Positions 34,501-45,895 of a stretch of DNA of 64,000 bases are shown piece by piece. Location: NCBI RefSeq assembly GCF_002999335.1, contig NW_020312119.1, positions 22,949-86,948 of the forward strand, read 5' to 3'. Numbering within the stretch: position 1 is the stretch's first letter; each line of letters opens with the position of its first letter. The notes under the pieces were generated by a model. It had not been told where the DNA came from. It worked only from the letters and a program-made list of their open reading frames with translations, and made no database searches. Position numbers and translations under genes: made by a program. The DNA is from Cyclospora cayetanensis (lineage: Eukaryota > Apicomplexa > Conoidasida > Eucoccidiorida > Eimeriidae).

Positions 34501-35560
34501 GCTGGTTAGTCCCCCGCATCACGTGTTGCACTTCCCAGTGGGGCGTGTAGTGCAGTTGCTGCAGGAGGGCCGTCTCTGCCTTCTTCGATTTACCGAGCGA
34601 GAGGCCTTGAAGCGTCGCCTGCCACTTTTGGGGGGATCGTCTGGCCCTCCGAATGATGCTGCCGTTGGAGGAGGTGGGGGCCTCTTCGGGTTCAAGTCAC
34701 AGAGAGGCTCAAAGCCTGCTTGCTGCCCTGCGCCTTTGGGGATCGAGAAGATCTGCAAATGCAAGTGCAATCACCGTCGCCAGGAGCTGTATGGTCAGCT
34801 GAAGCAGCGTCTGCGGACGGACAGGAAAGCCTGTTTGGCAGCGATGAAGGACTGCCCAGACCTAAATCATGTGGCCTTCGCTTTACCTTCCGCCCGGACG
34901 TACCAGCTCGAAGTGTTGTCCTATCTCTTTGGTGTAGATCCATGGCACTATGCGAAGAATCGGCATGAGGCGCCACCCAAGGCCGAGATTCCCAACATCA
35001 TAAGGCGCTACAAGGAGCTGGTTACAAGCAGGGAGTACGAGCAAGCCTTTAAGAATTGGCTAGAGGAACAAGCCAGAGAGAAGTGTCTCCAGCAGATCAC
35101 CGCGGATATCACGGCCATAGGGCTTAATCTTAAGGAAGGCGACGGCAGCTGCCTTTCCACAGCCGCGAATCCCGCTCAGCAAGACCCCAGAGTCCAAGCC
35201 AGCATCTCTCAGCTCACACCCAACACTCCTATCTGTGTACGAGTAAAGGCCTTGTTAGGCCTCCCCTCGGGGAACGAGCAGCACCTCAGGGGCGTGGTAC
35301 GGCGCGTGCAGATGCTGCCTAGAGGTCGAGCCATTAGTATCTCTATTAATAATAGGAAAGAAGAGTTTGTGCTGCTCCCAGAGGACGTAGAGACCCTAGT
35401 AGCACATGATGATCTAAGGCTCGTTAGGATGCGCTCCAGGCAATGGTTTGCCTATGAGGCTCATGGCCCTAACACAGGGGCCTCGAATATTACGGATGCC
35501 CAGTGGCTGAGCTCTACACAAGAAGAAAGCTGGAAGGGGGATGTTCAGTCTGCGGGTTGA
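31524..35560 (+). CDS. Large protein of unknown function, Pro/Gln-rich N-terminal half, 2 exons
   Basis: Exon 1 runs from the ATG at 31524 (MSQRDFSLTE) to CAC G|GTGAGC at 33522. Exon 2 starts at 33648 after TTGCCGCAG and ends at a stop at 35560. Phases agree (3,912 nt, 1,303 residues). The first roughly 550 residues are disordered in character: Gly, Pro, Gln and Ala with Gln runs, and a basic KR-rich patch near residue 640. The C-terminal half looks folded. It contains a Gln-rich coil (about 34113-34173), a beta-rich part (GTRVYIHLDVLDAKLAEMG), a CKCKC cluster, a helical part with PNIIRRYKELV and YEQAFKNWLEEQ, and a final beta-rich part (RGRAISISINNRKEEFVLLP). The overall look suggests a chromatin or transcription-associated scaffold, but I do not recognise a family. 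An alternative upstream start in frame (31488) is not excluded. Confidence 0.7.
34113..34173 (+). repeat. CAG-type run encoding a glutamine-rich coil
   Basis: Imperfect CAG/CAA repeats inside exon 2 of the unknown 1,303-residue protein encode mostly Gln with Leu and Lys interruptions. Such homopolymeric runs are a known trait of Eimeria genes. Confidence 0.8.
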
Positions 35561-36216
35561 GATGCTGCAGCGTGCCGTACCAAGAATGACGCTAGCAGCC
35601 GGTGTCACTGCTTGCAACACAATATGCAGGAACAGCGGCACATGCGGTGTTTCAGTGAGCACCTTGAGTGTATGCGCAGTGCAGAGATCTCATCGGGTAG
35701 TGCTACGCCCCGCCGAGGCCGCTGCTTTGGCTTGCCACGGGCCGCAGCAACTGTATTTCATGAGCGACAGCGAGCTGCGGGTTGCCAGAGTTACTGAACC
35801 TTTTGAGCGCTTATCCGTTTTCAGACTGCACTGCATGAGGAAGCCACCATGGGGGCCTTGTTGTGCAACTACCAGCTCTGCATTTCGCTGAGAGGCTTGG
35901 TAGCTAGCTGGCTAGATGAGTAAATAGCTCGACTGGAGGGGAGGGTTGCTCGCGAAGTCACTGTAGCCCCCTTGGTCCGCGGTAGTCCCACGGGGTCTGT
36001 TGCCGCTTCTGGCTGGCACTCAACAGGCCCTGTATCTTAAGCATAGTCTAAATGTGTGTGCTTTTTAAAAGGCCTTTCGGAGTCAGAGCAAGTGCGTCGT
36101 CGGCTAGCTGGCCCTAAGGTGCAGAGGCCGGTAGATAAGCAAGTGAACCGAAGCTACGTGGGCGGATTGCTCGCAAGAATATAAGCTCCGGGAGACCTGC
36201 TGACGCCAGCACACAA
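35561..36216. other. Intergenic between convergent genes
   Basis: This is the gap between two stop codons facing each other (plus-strand unknown gene, minus-strand transporter). It must hold both 3' UTRs and poly(A) signals. No separate feature is seen. Confidence 0.5.
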
Positions 36217-39200
36217 CTAAGGAACAGAAACGAGAATATTGGAGGTGGCTCGAGCTGCTGACTGGTTCAGCTCAATGGTTGCCTCAAAGAGCCACTCAGA
36301 GAGGTGCTTCGCTGAGGCGCAGGACAGGGACCATGCTTGCCGCAACAGGGAGACAGTCAAATATGCGGCATCCACCAGATCTGCTGCGACAGCAACAAAG
36401 GCGCAAAGGGTAATCACTAGCAGCAACAGACACGCGAGAAGTCGCTCTCCCCGAGGGGACTTCAGGTAGGGAAGCAGTGTCACTCGGGTTTCTGATAAAC
36501 CTCCTGCCTCCTTGCGGCGCTTTGCCGTCCCGCCTCGCAGCTTCGCGGTGCTTAGTACTACGTAGCCCAGCCCTGTGAGCTTCCATGCTGACCAAAGACT
36601 CGTCTTTTGAGTCGTTAAACGTGGCACTGACCCTGATGATGATGCTGCTGCTGCTGCACCTGTTGCTGCCTCTTCGGCGCCTCCAAGAGTCCCAGGCAGT
36701 GACCTCGTTGCTGGCTCTGATCCTCTCGCCGTTTCAGCTGCAGCTGATGCTGCACTATCTGCAGCAGCAGTAAACTGGCCAAAGGCCCCCTCTCTCGTCT
36801 GAAGATAACACAGGGGAAAACAAGACAACACTTAAAGTACGAACATGGGCCAGAAAAACGGCAGCCATAAACTCCGCAAGCGCGATTCCCACATATTGCC
36901 ATAAAAAGAAATATAAAGCGAGGAATTCTTTGATCCTCAATGATGATAGATGATTTGGGCAAGGCACTGCACTCACGTCTTGAGTCAGCGTCTCCTCTGT
37001 TGCTGCTTTGCTGCTTCTGCAGCTATTCCTCGAAGCCGGTAAGGCTCCTGCCTCCGGTCCAGCTATGTCGGGGAGCGGAGGCACGACAGTGCGGCATACA
37101 GTGTACACCCGCTTCCGGGTCCTCAAAATAGGCACTAGTGCCGCTGCTTCCCCAGCAGCAGCACCAGGAGATGAGGCAACAGTTTGTGTGACTGTTTCTG
37201 CTGAGCTTTCTGCTGCTTCTGCAGCTGTCTGTGGTACGGTCTCTGCTTCCCTGGTCACGGATGCCACGCGTCGTGTGTCGTCTGCTACTTCCTCTTTCGC
37301 AGTTTCTGCTACTGCCATTGTTGCTATTTCCTCCGTGCCTTGTGCGCCCTCTGCTGCAAGGGCTTCACCAGACGCAGTGGGCGTGTCTTCTGGGTGCTTC
37401 TCGCACTTTCTTCCCGCCGGTTGCTCCTCAGACAGGATAAAGGCAACGGGGGATCGTGGCCTTGATGACCGAACGGCCTTAGGACGCGAACGCCTTCTGG
37501 TATTTCCTAGGGCGCAAGTAGACATAGGGTCGAGAGTCACAGCCGCTTCAACTGCGGCATCAACACTTCTGCCTCCTCGAGTGGTGGTTGCAACGGCTCC
37601 ATCGACAGCATCATTAGTTAAATTATCCGCCACCACGACTGGTACAGTGCGAGGGTGCTGCTTCGGCGAGTGAACGAAAACAGCAGGTGCCGTTGACCTT
37701 GCTAGGGAAGTTTCCGATTCGCCCTCGAGACGGTTGGGCTCCAACGATGTTCTGCTGCCAGGCGCAGCAATTGGCGAGCTTTTCGCTTTGGCTGCAACGT
37801 CAGCAGGAGAGCCGGAGCGCACCCGTTCGGTTGTACGCCCATGTGCATGGGAAATGTTGTCTACCCGGCTGCCGCAACTGCCACTGCTAGTCGTGCCAGT
37901 GGAGGGATCCAACTCTTCTGACTGTGAGAACACTGCTGAAGACGTCGCTGTGTCTTGTTCTGTCTGCGGCAGCAGCTTCTCGACAGGCGCGCGGTCCTCG
38001 CGAGCCTGCCGCAAATCCCCTGTTGCCTCCGCGGCTGCTGGTGAACCTGCGCCCTTGAGTGCGGCAGACTGTGCAGCTCCCAGGTGCTGCACAGTCTGCG
38101 GCTTTTCTACTGCAGAAGCCCCTCCATCTGGCTCCTCAACACCACCCGAAACATCTGGTTTAAAAAATACAGAGGTGCCTAGTGCATCGACGGAGGCACG
38201 CGTCAAGTTTTTGACGTCTACAGAATTCGTGGGTGAGACTGGCGGGGGGCTAAGTGCTTGCACGGGAGAGGCCCCTCCCTCTGGAATGCTGTCAGGATGC
38301 CGCTGAGGCCTTCCTATCACGGGGGCCCTCCTGCGGCTCCGCTGGAAGCTAGCTCCAGGTCTTTCGAGGACGGGTGAGGCTTCTCTCGGCTGCTCAAACT
38401 CCGCATCTTCATTCATACAGGTATCCGAGGAGAGGCCTGATGCCAACGTTGCTGGTGGGGTCCCTGTTTCTTCGAATGCGCCTGTCGCTGAGGCTGTGTT
38501 GTTTGCATTGTCCACGGATAAGCCTAGACTCTGCGCGCTGCTTTCTCTGCCGCTCCAGAGAGACGCCACGATTTCGGGTGTCACTACCTCCACATGCGCC
38601 GTCTCGCTGGCTGCTGCACCCTCGGCAGCAACACACCATCCTGCAGCTGCTGTGGCAGTCCCAGATGGTGAGGTGCGGGGCAGGCCACACAGGGAAGGAG
38701 ATGAGCCCCCCCGCAGAAGCTGAGAATTCTCAGAGGGAATCCCTCCAACAGCACTCATGCCACTGCGCAAAGGACTGCAGTCTCCGACTGTAAACGAACT
38801 CACAGAATCAAGTTGGTGCCCCTGCCTTCTGGCGAAGCTGTTGCTGGTGGCCCTTGTAAGCGCAGCCTCACCTGCTGTGCCTCCCGTGCCTGTGATTTCT
38901 GTCGAATCCAGTGGCTCATTCTCACGGTGTAGAAGCTGAGCTACGTCACTATCCGGAGCTCTGCGTGCGAACTCCTCCAGCCAGTGATGCAGCTGCCTCT
39001 GCATCTCCCTGGTTCGAGCGCCCCCAACCCCAGCAACAGCACCCGCGACGGCTGCAAATCCAGGACCTCTATGATGTACTGCGGAGCCAAGAGGCTTTAT
39101 GGAAGCTTCTCTAAGGAGTATAGAGCTCTGGGAGTTGAGCTGGAGGCCCCCATCTGTGTGGGTGGGGCCCCCCTCTACAACCTCGTCTCCGCAGTCTTCC

Positions 39201-42200
39201 GGCACTGCAGGAGAGGTAAAGTCTGCCTGGTACGCCTTCTTAAGCTGTTCGGAGAAGAAGGACGCGTAAATGAAAGTCAAAGTTGGTATCAAGAAATTAA
39301 GGACCAGGCCCGTGCCGAGGGCGAGCACAGAGGACGGCTGCGCGAAGAAAGGCTGATAAGTCAGCAGCCAATACAGCAGCCAAGGCAGAGTGGAGGCGGT
39401 GCGAAACGCGGATTTCTTATCAACGCACAAAGCCATGTTCAACAGATCGTACCTACGATGAGCAAGAGACGCAAAAGAACAGCAACAGCACCTTCTTCAT
39501 ACCCTAGGTCCAGGCGTTATGTTAGAACGCATGCGCTTTAGCGAAACTTCGCTGGCACCCCCACACTTCTCTATTGCAAAGCAAAGGCCACGGTCCATAG
39601 ACAGCAGCAATGCACTCTCACAAAGGCATGCATGAACATACGTACACAGATATACATACCATACGTGCACTGTTAGCTCACTATATGAGCCAAAAAGTTC
39701 CGCTGCCTCCCTCGTGCATGGGCTGCCCGACAGTGCCCTCCTTTTTCCCTGCTAAGCCGCGTCCCCTCTATGACCTCCTCAAAAGCCTCAGAGCTCCACG
39801 ACAGAAGAAAAAAAGAGATAACAGCAGATACATACATACATATATAGATATATATACGAATATGTATGCTAGGGCTTGCTGAATGTGACGCTGAGCACTG
39901 ACCGCGAGCTGATCTGCGAAAGCACGATGCTGGGAAGCAGCGCGGCGATATGAAAGAGGCAAATGAAAGCGGCAACCGCGAGAGGTAAATGACCTTCCGA
40001 AGTGTGCAGCAGCGATGCCAGGGCGTTGGTGGACTCGGCTGCCCCCACAAAGGCCGTAGCGCACAAGGAGCCGAAGAGGAAAAAGGCGAACGCGGAGAAA
40101 AGACTGCTTACCCAGACGGTTCCCGATATCTGATACGCACACAGACCAACAAGCAAACAGGCATGCATGCGACTCCCTTTCACATTCCTTCTCGCCGCTG
40201 CACGTGTAGTCTTCAGCAACAACAAGGACGCGAAGAGCAAGTGCCCCCACGAAGTCCTGCAGTACCGAGAGATAGATAGATACATAGAGAGAGAAAACGA
40301 AAGAAAGACAAAGAGAGGGGAAAGAGACACAAAGAGGAGAGCAAGAGAGATACAAGGTAAACATGTGCGAGACAAGATGAGACAAAAACAGAGATGCAAA
40401 ATGAGAAAGAGAGGTACAAAGTGAGCAAGAGAGCCGGGCTTTAAGATGGCAGCTCTGGATTTTCTGCCATTGGGTAGCAGCATTAGGAGGTGGAGGCCGT
40501 CTATGTGCGAAGCGGGGTGCTTAGTAGTGAGGTTCACGAAAAGCAAGAGGGAAAGAGGGGCCATGAGACCATGTAGCGAAGAGGTCGCAAGACAGGAGTT
40601 GGAGAAGGATTGGGGGAGGAAAAGCAGTTCTGACAAACCCAAGGGGTCCAAGCACTATGTGCAAGAAGGGGCATAGGAGGAAGGGTGTACAGCGCTCGCA
40701 GGCCTCCCGCCCTTCGTCTGTGCGCTTACGGGGACTTCGTCTCGGACTTCATTTGCCCATGAGGGCAGAGAAGATGAAAATCCAAAGGCGTCTACCATTG
40801 CTGGTATCGCCGTGCGGGCAGCAAAGCCCCCAAAAATCCAATGCAGCGCTGGCAGCAGTCCTCCCCGAGTCGTTTCGTCCGTTCTTATGTGTGCCGACGC
40901 AAGTCGAGCCTTTGCTTCCAAGATTTCTGGAGCCGTTAAAACGGCAGGAGAATCAAACGGCAGGTTTGCAAGTGCTGCTGCCGAGGCTGCGTCTCCTGCG
41001 TTGGAGCTGAAGGCCCATGTCCATTTAGAGCCGGATAGGCGGAAAAGTGCCGCAGCGCAGACATTAAGGACCGCAGCAACAACGGCAAAAAAGGAAATAA
41101 ACTGCAGATTCATGGTGTCTTCCAAATCGGATGCCGCGAGACGGAGACCTGCTGCAGCAGTCAAGACATATCCTAAAGAGACCCCAATGTAGTTCAGGCA
41201 CGGGATGCATGCATTTTGCGCTGCTGTTAATGCTGCACCGACCTCCGCAGCGCCTGCAGCGGCAGCAGCGGTAGTAGCTGCTGCCGTTGCAGCTGCGGTC
41301 CCCTCACATGCAGCTGTACAGACGCCCGAGAAGATCTCTTCGAGCTGTTGGGGAGAGGTAACAAAGAAAAACGGGGAGAATTGAGGCCTGAGACTCCAAT
41401 CTTCAAGGGCCTCGCCAGAGTAGAGGGGCCCGTCTCCTCCCGAGCTAGACAGCGCCCCCTGTACTTTCCAGATGAGGACAATGAGCTCTCTGAGAGGCCA
41501 CATGGCGAAGGCGAAGAGATCCCCCACGTTGCAGCTGAGCTGTTGCAGGTTCGCCGCTAGCGTCTCGCCCCCACATGGCAGCATCGGAATAAAGACGGTC
41601 CACCCCAGCACGCGCAGCAGCAAGGCATCGATGCAGTACGAAACCAGCAGCGCGGCTGAAGAAGCCGAAAGAAAGGAATTGGCGTACAGCATGAAGGCAA
41701 TGACTTGGGAAAGGGAAGACCTGTTGAGACTCAGCATCAGTCGAACTGGACTTGGAGTCCATGAGGGGAGCCGCGAAGAGAAGAGTGCGTCCTTCAAGGA
41801 GGAGAAGCGAGAAGAGAGCCACCCTTTCGTCCCTCTCCCCTCAGGTGATTCCTGAGCATTTAGGCCAGTTGCCTTGTAAAGGACTTGGTCTATGAGCTCC
41901 AGGGGCCCCCTGCGGGATGTTGCTTTGCCACCCTCTATCGCGATGCCCGCCCCACTCTGTTGCTCCTGCTGCTGTTGCTGCGGCTGCTGCCCGGAGAAGC
42001 TCCCCGAGGAAATGCAAGAAGAAGGCAACTGCGCCGTCAAGAAGTAGCGCAGGATGGCGGAATACTCGTACCGCTCGCTGAAGGCCGCATTGCCCTCGAT
42101 CAAGGTCATGCTCTTAAGAAGTAACAAGGCACACGCCGACGATAACAAACAAAAGACAAAGATGACAAGCGATGCCGAAGTAGGGCCGGCAGCCCGAACC

Positions 42201-43079
42201 AAAGATGGCATCGACAGCAGCCCTGCATCCAAACAGACGAAAAAGCAAAGCCATCCACAGGCATGGACATACACAACCTAATACACATACAAACACACTA
42301 AGGAGCCTAGCGTTCAGAAAGGCAGAAAGACAGAGATTTGCAAAGAACTGCAATCCGGCAAAGAGTCAAGAAGCAGCAAAGCCTGTGCAGCTTCAGGCGC
42401 CCCGCTGGGATCCGCATATAGACACCTCGCCGACGTGCATGCGTACTATTCCTTCCTCGTTCTGCATAAAAGTCAGCCCCTTCACTACAGAAGCTGCACC
42501 CACCCTGCTAGTGCCCCTCCAATTCGAAGGGCTACCCATGGAAGCGTAGAGGGCTTCCTCCTTACCCGATGCAAGGATCTGATTGGAGATGAAGACGAAC
42601 GACGCAAAAAGTCCAATACTCTTCTTGTACTTCCAGGCAACGGTTTTGTGTCGCCTTCGCTTCCGCTCAAACACGGGGGGCCCCCGTAGGCGTCCACCGC
42701 CTATGCGTTTGATCGAGAACAGCGATGCCGCCCCTCGCAGCGAAGGACCAGTTGAAGGGGGGATTGTGGCTGCTCCAGGAGCAGCCACAATCCCCCCCTC
42801 AACAGGCGAAGCGTCTTCAGCCTGGTTCTGCGTAAACGAGCCGAAAAGCCACGTCATGATCCCTGAGCGGCTCCTTCGAGGCAGGGGCCCTGCCCTAGGT
42901 GCATGGAGGGAAGCTCTACCGGAGCCAAGGTGGGAGCTGCCTTCTCCATCCGCCACATCATCGTCAACCCTAAAAGTGAGGCGCTGCCTTCCTCGTGGAC
43001 TAGGTGAAGGGCCCCTCAGAGCCCCCCGGCCTGGGGAGCTCTGCTGGGGGGACAGGTGTGACGCCGTCGGTTCTTCCAT
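36217..43079 (-). CDS. AAAP-type amino-acid transporter with large hydrophilic insert, 5 exons
   Basis: Minus-strand exons 43079-42566, 42222-40730, 40129-39903, 39452-36977, 36798-36217; all phases match, 5,292 nt give 1,763 residues. After a 150-residue basic tail, the first membrane helices form across the exon 1/2 junction: FVFISNQILASG joined to GLLSMPSLVRAAGP, then a Leu-rich helix. This is the hallmark start of the SLC36/38 (AAAP) fold. Further helices follow on exon 2 (SYCIDALLLRVLGW, QFISFFAVVAAVLNV), exon 3 (TVWVSSLFSAFAFFLFGS, LPLAVAAFICLFHIAAL) and early exon 4 (TLPWLLYWLL, VLNFLIPTLTFIYASFF). The rest of exon 4, about 700 residues, is Ser/Ala/Glu/Thr-rich and hydrophilic. The last helix (LLACLLLLVITLCAFVAV) is on exon 5. 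Substrate is unknown. The ATG at 43079 is the first in frame. Confidence 0.85.
38061..38102. repeat. Inverted repeat inside transporter coding exon
   Basis: Arms of about 16 bases (GCGGCAGACTGTGCAG and its complement, one mismatch) flank a 10-base spacer. It lies in frame within exon 4 of the amino-acid transporter. Confidence 0.85.
39827..39868. repeat. TA-rich microsatellite in intron 3 of the transporter
   Basis: Alternating ATACAT and ATATAG units lie just inside the intron downstream (minus sense) of exon 3. Confidence 0.7.
42751..42803. repeat. 53-bp near-perfect palindrome inside transporter exon 1
   Basis: Two 26-base arms around a single central base, with one mismatch; the left arm begins GTTGAAGGGGGG and the right arm ends CCCCCCCTCAAC. 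It lies inside the coding part of exon 1. Both strands are open through it and read the same short peptide, VEGGIVAAPGAATIPPST. Confidence 0.95.
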
Positions 43080-45895
43080 CAGGAAAAGGACACCCCTCGC
43101 GGCAGGAAACGGGCACACCCGTAGGAATGCTGTTTCCAGCCGAAAGGCTGCACTATATTGAGCAGGATCTTGGAGCCCTAGCTGCACACTGACTGCGTTG
43201 GGTGGTGGGGCCTAGCGGGCCTACAAGCGGCACGCCGCGGACTGTGAGGAGTCGCCGAGGAAAGAAAGTGCATCAGATATGAAACAGTAGCATGCAACAC
43301 TCATCTCAGGATAGGTGTGACCGCTGTATCAGAGCGTATGGGCACCCTTGGAGGGCGCTACGGAGGGGGCCAGACCTGTGAGACTCGCGGTTAGGCTGCA
43401 GCAACGGCACTCACTTGCCGCATTGCACCGGAACACAACTGTTCCTATTGACTCGCTTCTGAGGAGGCAAAACATAAACGAGGCTTCTTGGGGGGAGCCC
43501 TCCAAGCTCCGCTGCTCCCAACGGCGCTGCGGTGAGTGTGAGGGGCCCAGGGGTCACACAGCTGGCTGGAGTCGCTAAGGGCTGCGCCCTCCATACTCTT
43601 GCTTCTCTTTGAATTCCGCGGTTGTTTCCTCAAGTTTTCTCTTGATTTCCCATATTTGTGGCTGACTAGGCTTCCTTTCAGTCCTTGCCACTTATTTGCG
43701 GAAAGAATCCGTATGTACGTCGACGACTCCGGATCGCGCCTCGAAGGATTCACGCAAAAACAAAGCTTCGTGCTGCTTTCGTAATTTGCCTCGCAAAACC
43801 CGAGAGCACAAGCTCTGTCTCCTCGGGAGAGTTCTTGGCGCTGCCAGTGGCAAGCGCTCGAGGGGGGTGAGTAGGGAGATGGGTGTAGTATTAAGGTTAC
43901 CCTAGGGGCCGAAGACTGCTAGAGGCTAGTGCAGAATATTATCCAGCGCGACTGGCATAAAGCTCCAGAACACACGAGTTCCGTGGCGTGCAAGGTCCGA
44001 TGCTTATAGCAAGCTGTGCGCAGAATGGAGGCCCAATTATTCTCTCTGCACTGTATGCAAGCTTGACGCGCCACACTGTGCGGAGGAAGCTGAGAGCGCC
44101 AGGTGCCCTTTCACCGCTTTTCCTGCTGATGGCGAAATATTTTGAATATAATAGCACCCTGGAGCTTATTTGTGAGCCTTGAGCCGTGAGGTGTGGCCAC
44201 GCTGACGCATCTTAGCAGCCGCAACGGCCTGTGTTACAAAGAAAGGGAGTGGCCGCTCCCCACCTTGTTGAGGCCCCTATGTATTTGAGGCCGATTCGGG
44301 AAAGCGCTGCCACTTCCCCAGCTTCAATCTCTCATATTCACCAGGAGAAACGCAGTCTGCACCTAGCCGCGTCCGTATGTTTTTGTCTCCCTTCGACGCC
44401 TCGCTGTGCATTAGCAGTCATCAGCTCTTTAGGCCGGCTGGTGCGTAGCCTCACGAGATCCAATATCTACGCGGGGTTCAAGTGCAACATGGAAACGGGG
44501 GCCACGGAGCACAGAGGCAGGAAATTAAGACGATTTGCTGCGCCTTCCAATAGAGCGAAATCAATCAACGTGTTTTCACTGCCCTCCAGAGGGCTACCAG
44601 CTCACAAGTAGGGTTTAAGTGAAGCTGCAACTAAAAGAAGGAAGGGGGGCCAGAGGGCCAAGGCTCGGCTTTGCAACCACCAAACAACACGAGCTTAATT
44701 GCGGGGAGAAATTTCGGCTGCGTTCCTGCCTCGCCCTCCAGAGGGCAGCTCAATCAACCTAGGCGGGCATAAGAACCGCCACTAACGCGTGAACCTTAGC
44801 GGCTCCTAGAGCTAGTTCCAAACTAAGAACCCTAGGGCTTTCTCCAGTTCAGTGGAAAAGGGACTGTTCGTGAGGGCAAGCTGCTCAGGAAGGCGTGGTG
44901 GCCTAAAGCAGAAAGCTATGGCGACAAAAGTGCCGCTTAACGGAGTTCAGCCACACGAGCATGCAGGGTGAACCTCTAGTAGACCTCTCTCTTGATGGTC
45001 ACTGTAGGGCTCCCGAAACCCTTGAATCCCAAGGGGAGGCCCCCCGAGCGGCGCCTTTGCATCCCCGCGGGAGCCCCCCAAGGATCTCGAACTCCCGCAT
45101 CGAGGGGTAGAGCGCTCTCGACAGCTGCTGCTTTGGCGTCGATGTAGGTTTGAGCAAGCAAGGCCCACCTGCTAGACTGGCCCTCGGCCCCCGTGGGAGT
45201 CCTTAACGCGCAGAAGAAGCTGCGTAGACTGCAAACATAAACAGCGCTACAGTGCAAGCGGAAGCATGCAGAAGGTGTGAAGGCGGTACAAGGAAGCAGC
45301 ATTTAACGGCGAGCGAAACGTCCTACACGGGCGAAACACTGAGATGCGCTAAAATCACAACACGGATGCGGGGGCAGCGAGAGAGAATGTGAAGTAAACA
45401 AAGAAGAACTCAGATACAGAGCCAGTGGAAATCCAAGAGGAATGGATGGAGCTGACAGAGACAGGGACAAACGCCAGACGCTGCGGAAATATAGGGGCGG
45501 CAGCACACACAGAAGGGGCATAGAGAAGGCACCGCAGTATCGACGCCAGCAGCTTAGACACCGCCGCTGCACAGCTGCACACAGCCGGAAGCCGCTGAAT
45601 GTCAGGGAGGCCCGGCTTACTCTAGGGTGTTCAGCGCGTTAGCAGTCATTGTTGTTGTTACAGGCTGAGAAGCAAAACCACATGGGGGCAAAAACATGCG
45701 CCGCACTCATCTAGATCCGGAGCCAAGCTCTGGAGAAGGATGCGAAGCGGCACTAATAAGAAGGGCCAACACTCCCGGAAGCACGCCGGGTGTCGGACCC
45801 CTCAAGACTGCCGATTAATATTCTCTTTCTTGAGGGCTGTCTGTGGCGCTCGAGACACTTGCACACTTCACTACTGGGAAGCGGGGAAGAGAGGG
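43080..45895. other. Intergenic, no gene supported
   Basis: Short open frames on both strands lack domains or splice logic. Two small palindromes GCCCTC-CA-GAGGGC occur at about 44581-44594 and 44732-44745. A GC-rich patch at 45020-45090 contains GGGGAGGCCCCCC. The 5' UTR and promoter of the transporter and the 3' UTR of POLA1 must lie here. Extra 3' exons of POLA1 are possible but were not found. Confidence 0.4.

Noticed and set aside
37008..38306. Plus-strand frames of 190-220 codons opposite the transporter insert
   Set aside because: Ser/Ala/Thr-rich antisense of low-complexity coding sequence; no independent evidence.
42583..43161. Plus-strand frame of 192 codons opposite transporter exon 1
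   Set aside because: It exists because exon 1 is GC-rich and contains a palindrome; the minus-strand frame joins in phase to membrane helices, this one joins to nothing.
45303..45642. Overlapping frames on both strands after POLA1
   Set aside because: No match to the missing end of polymerase alpha and no in-phase acceptor found.
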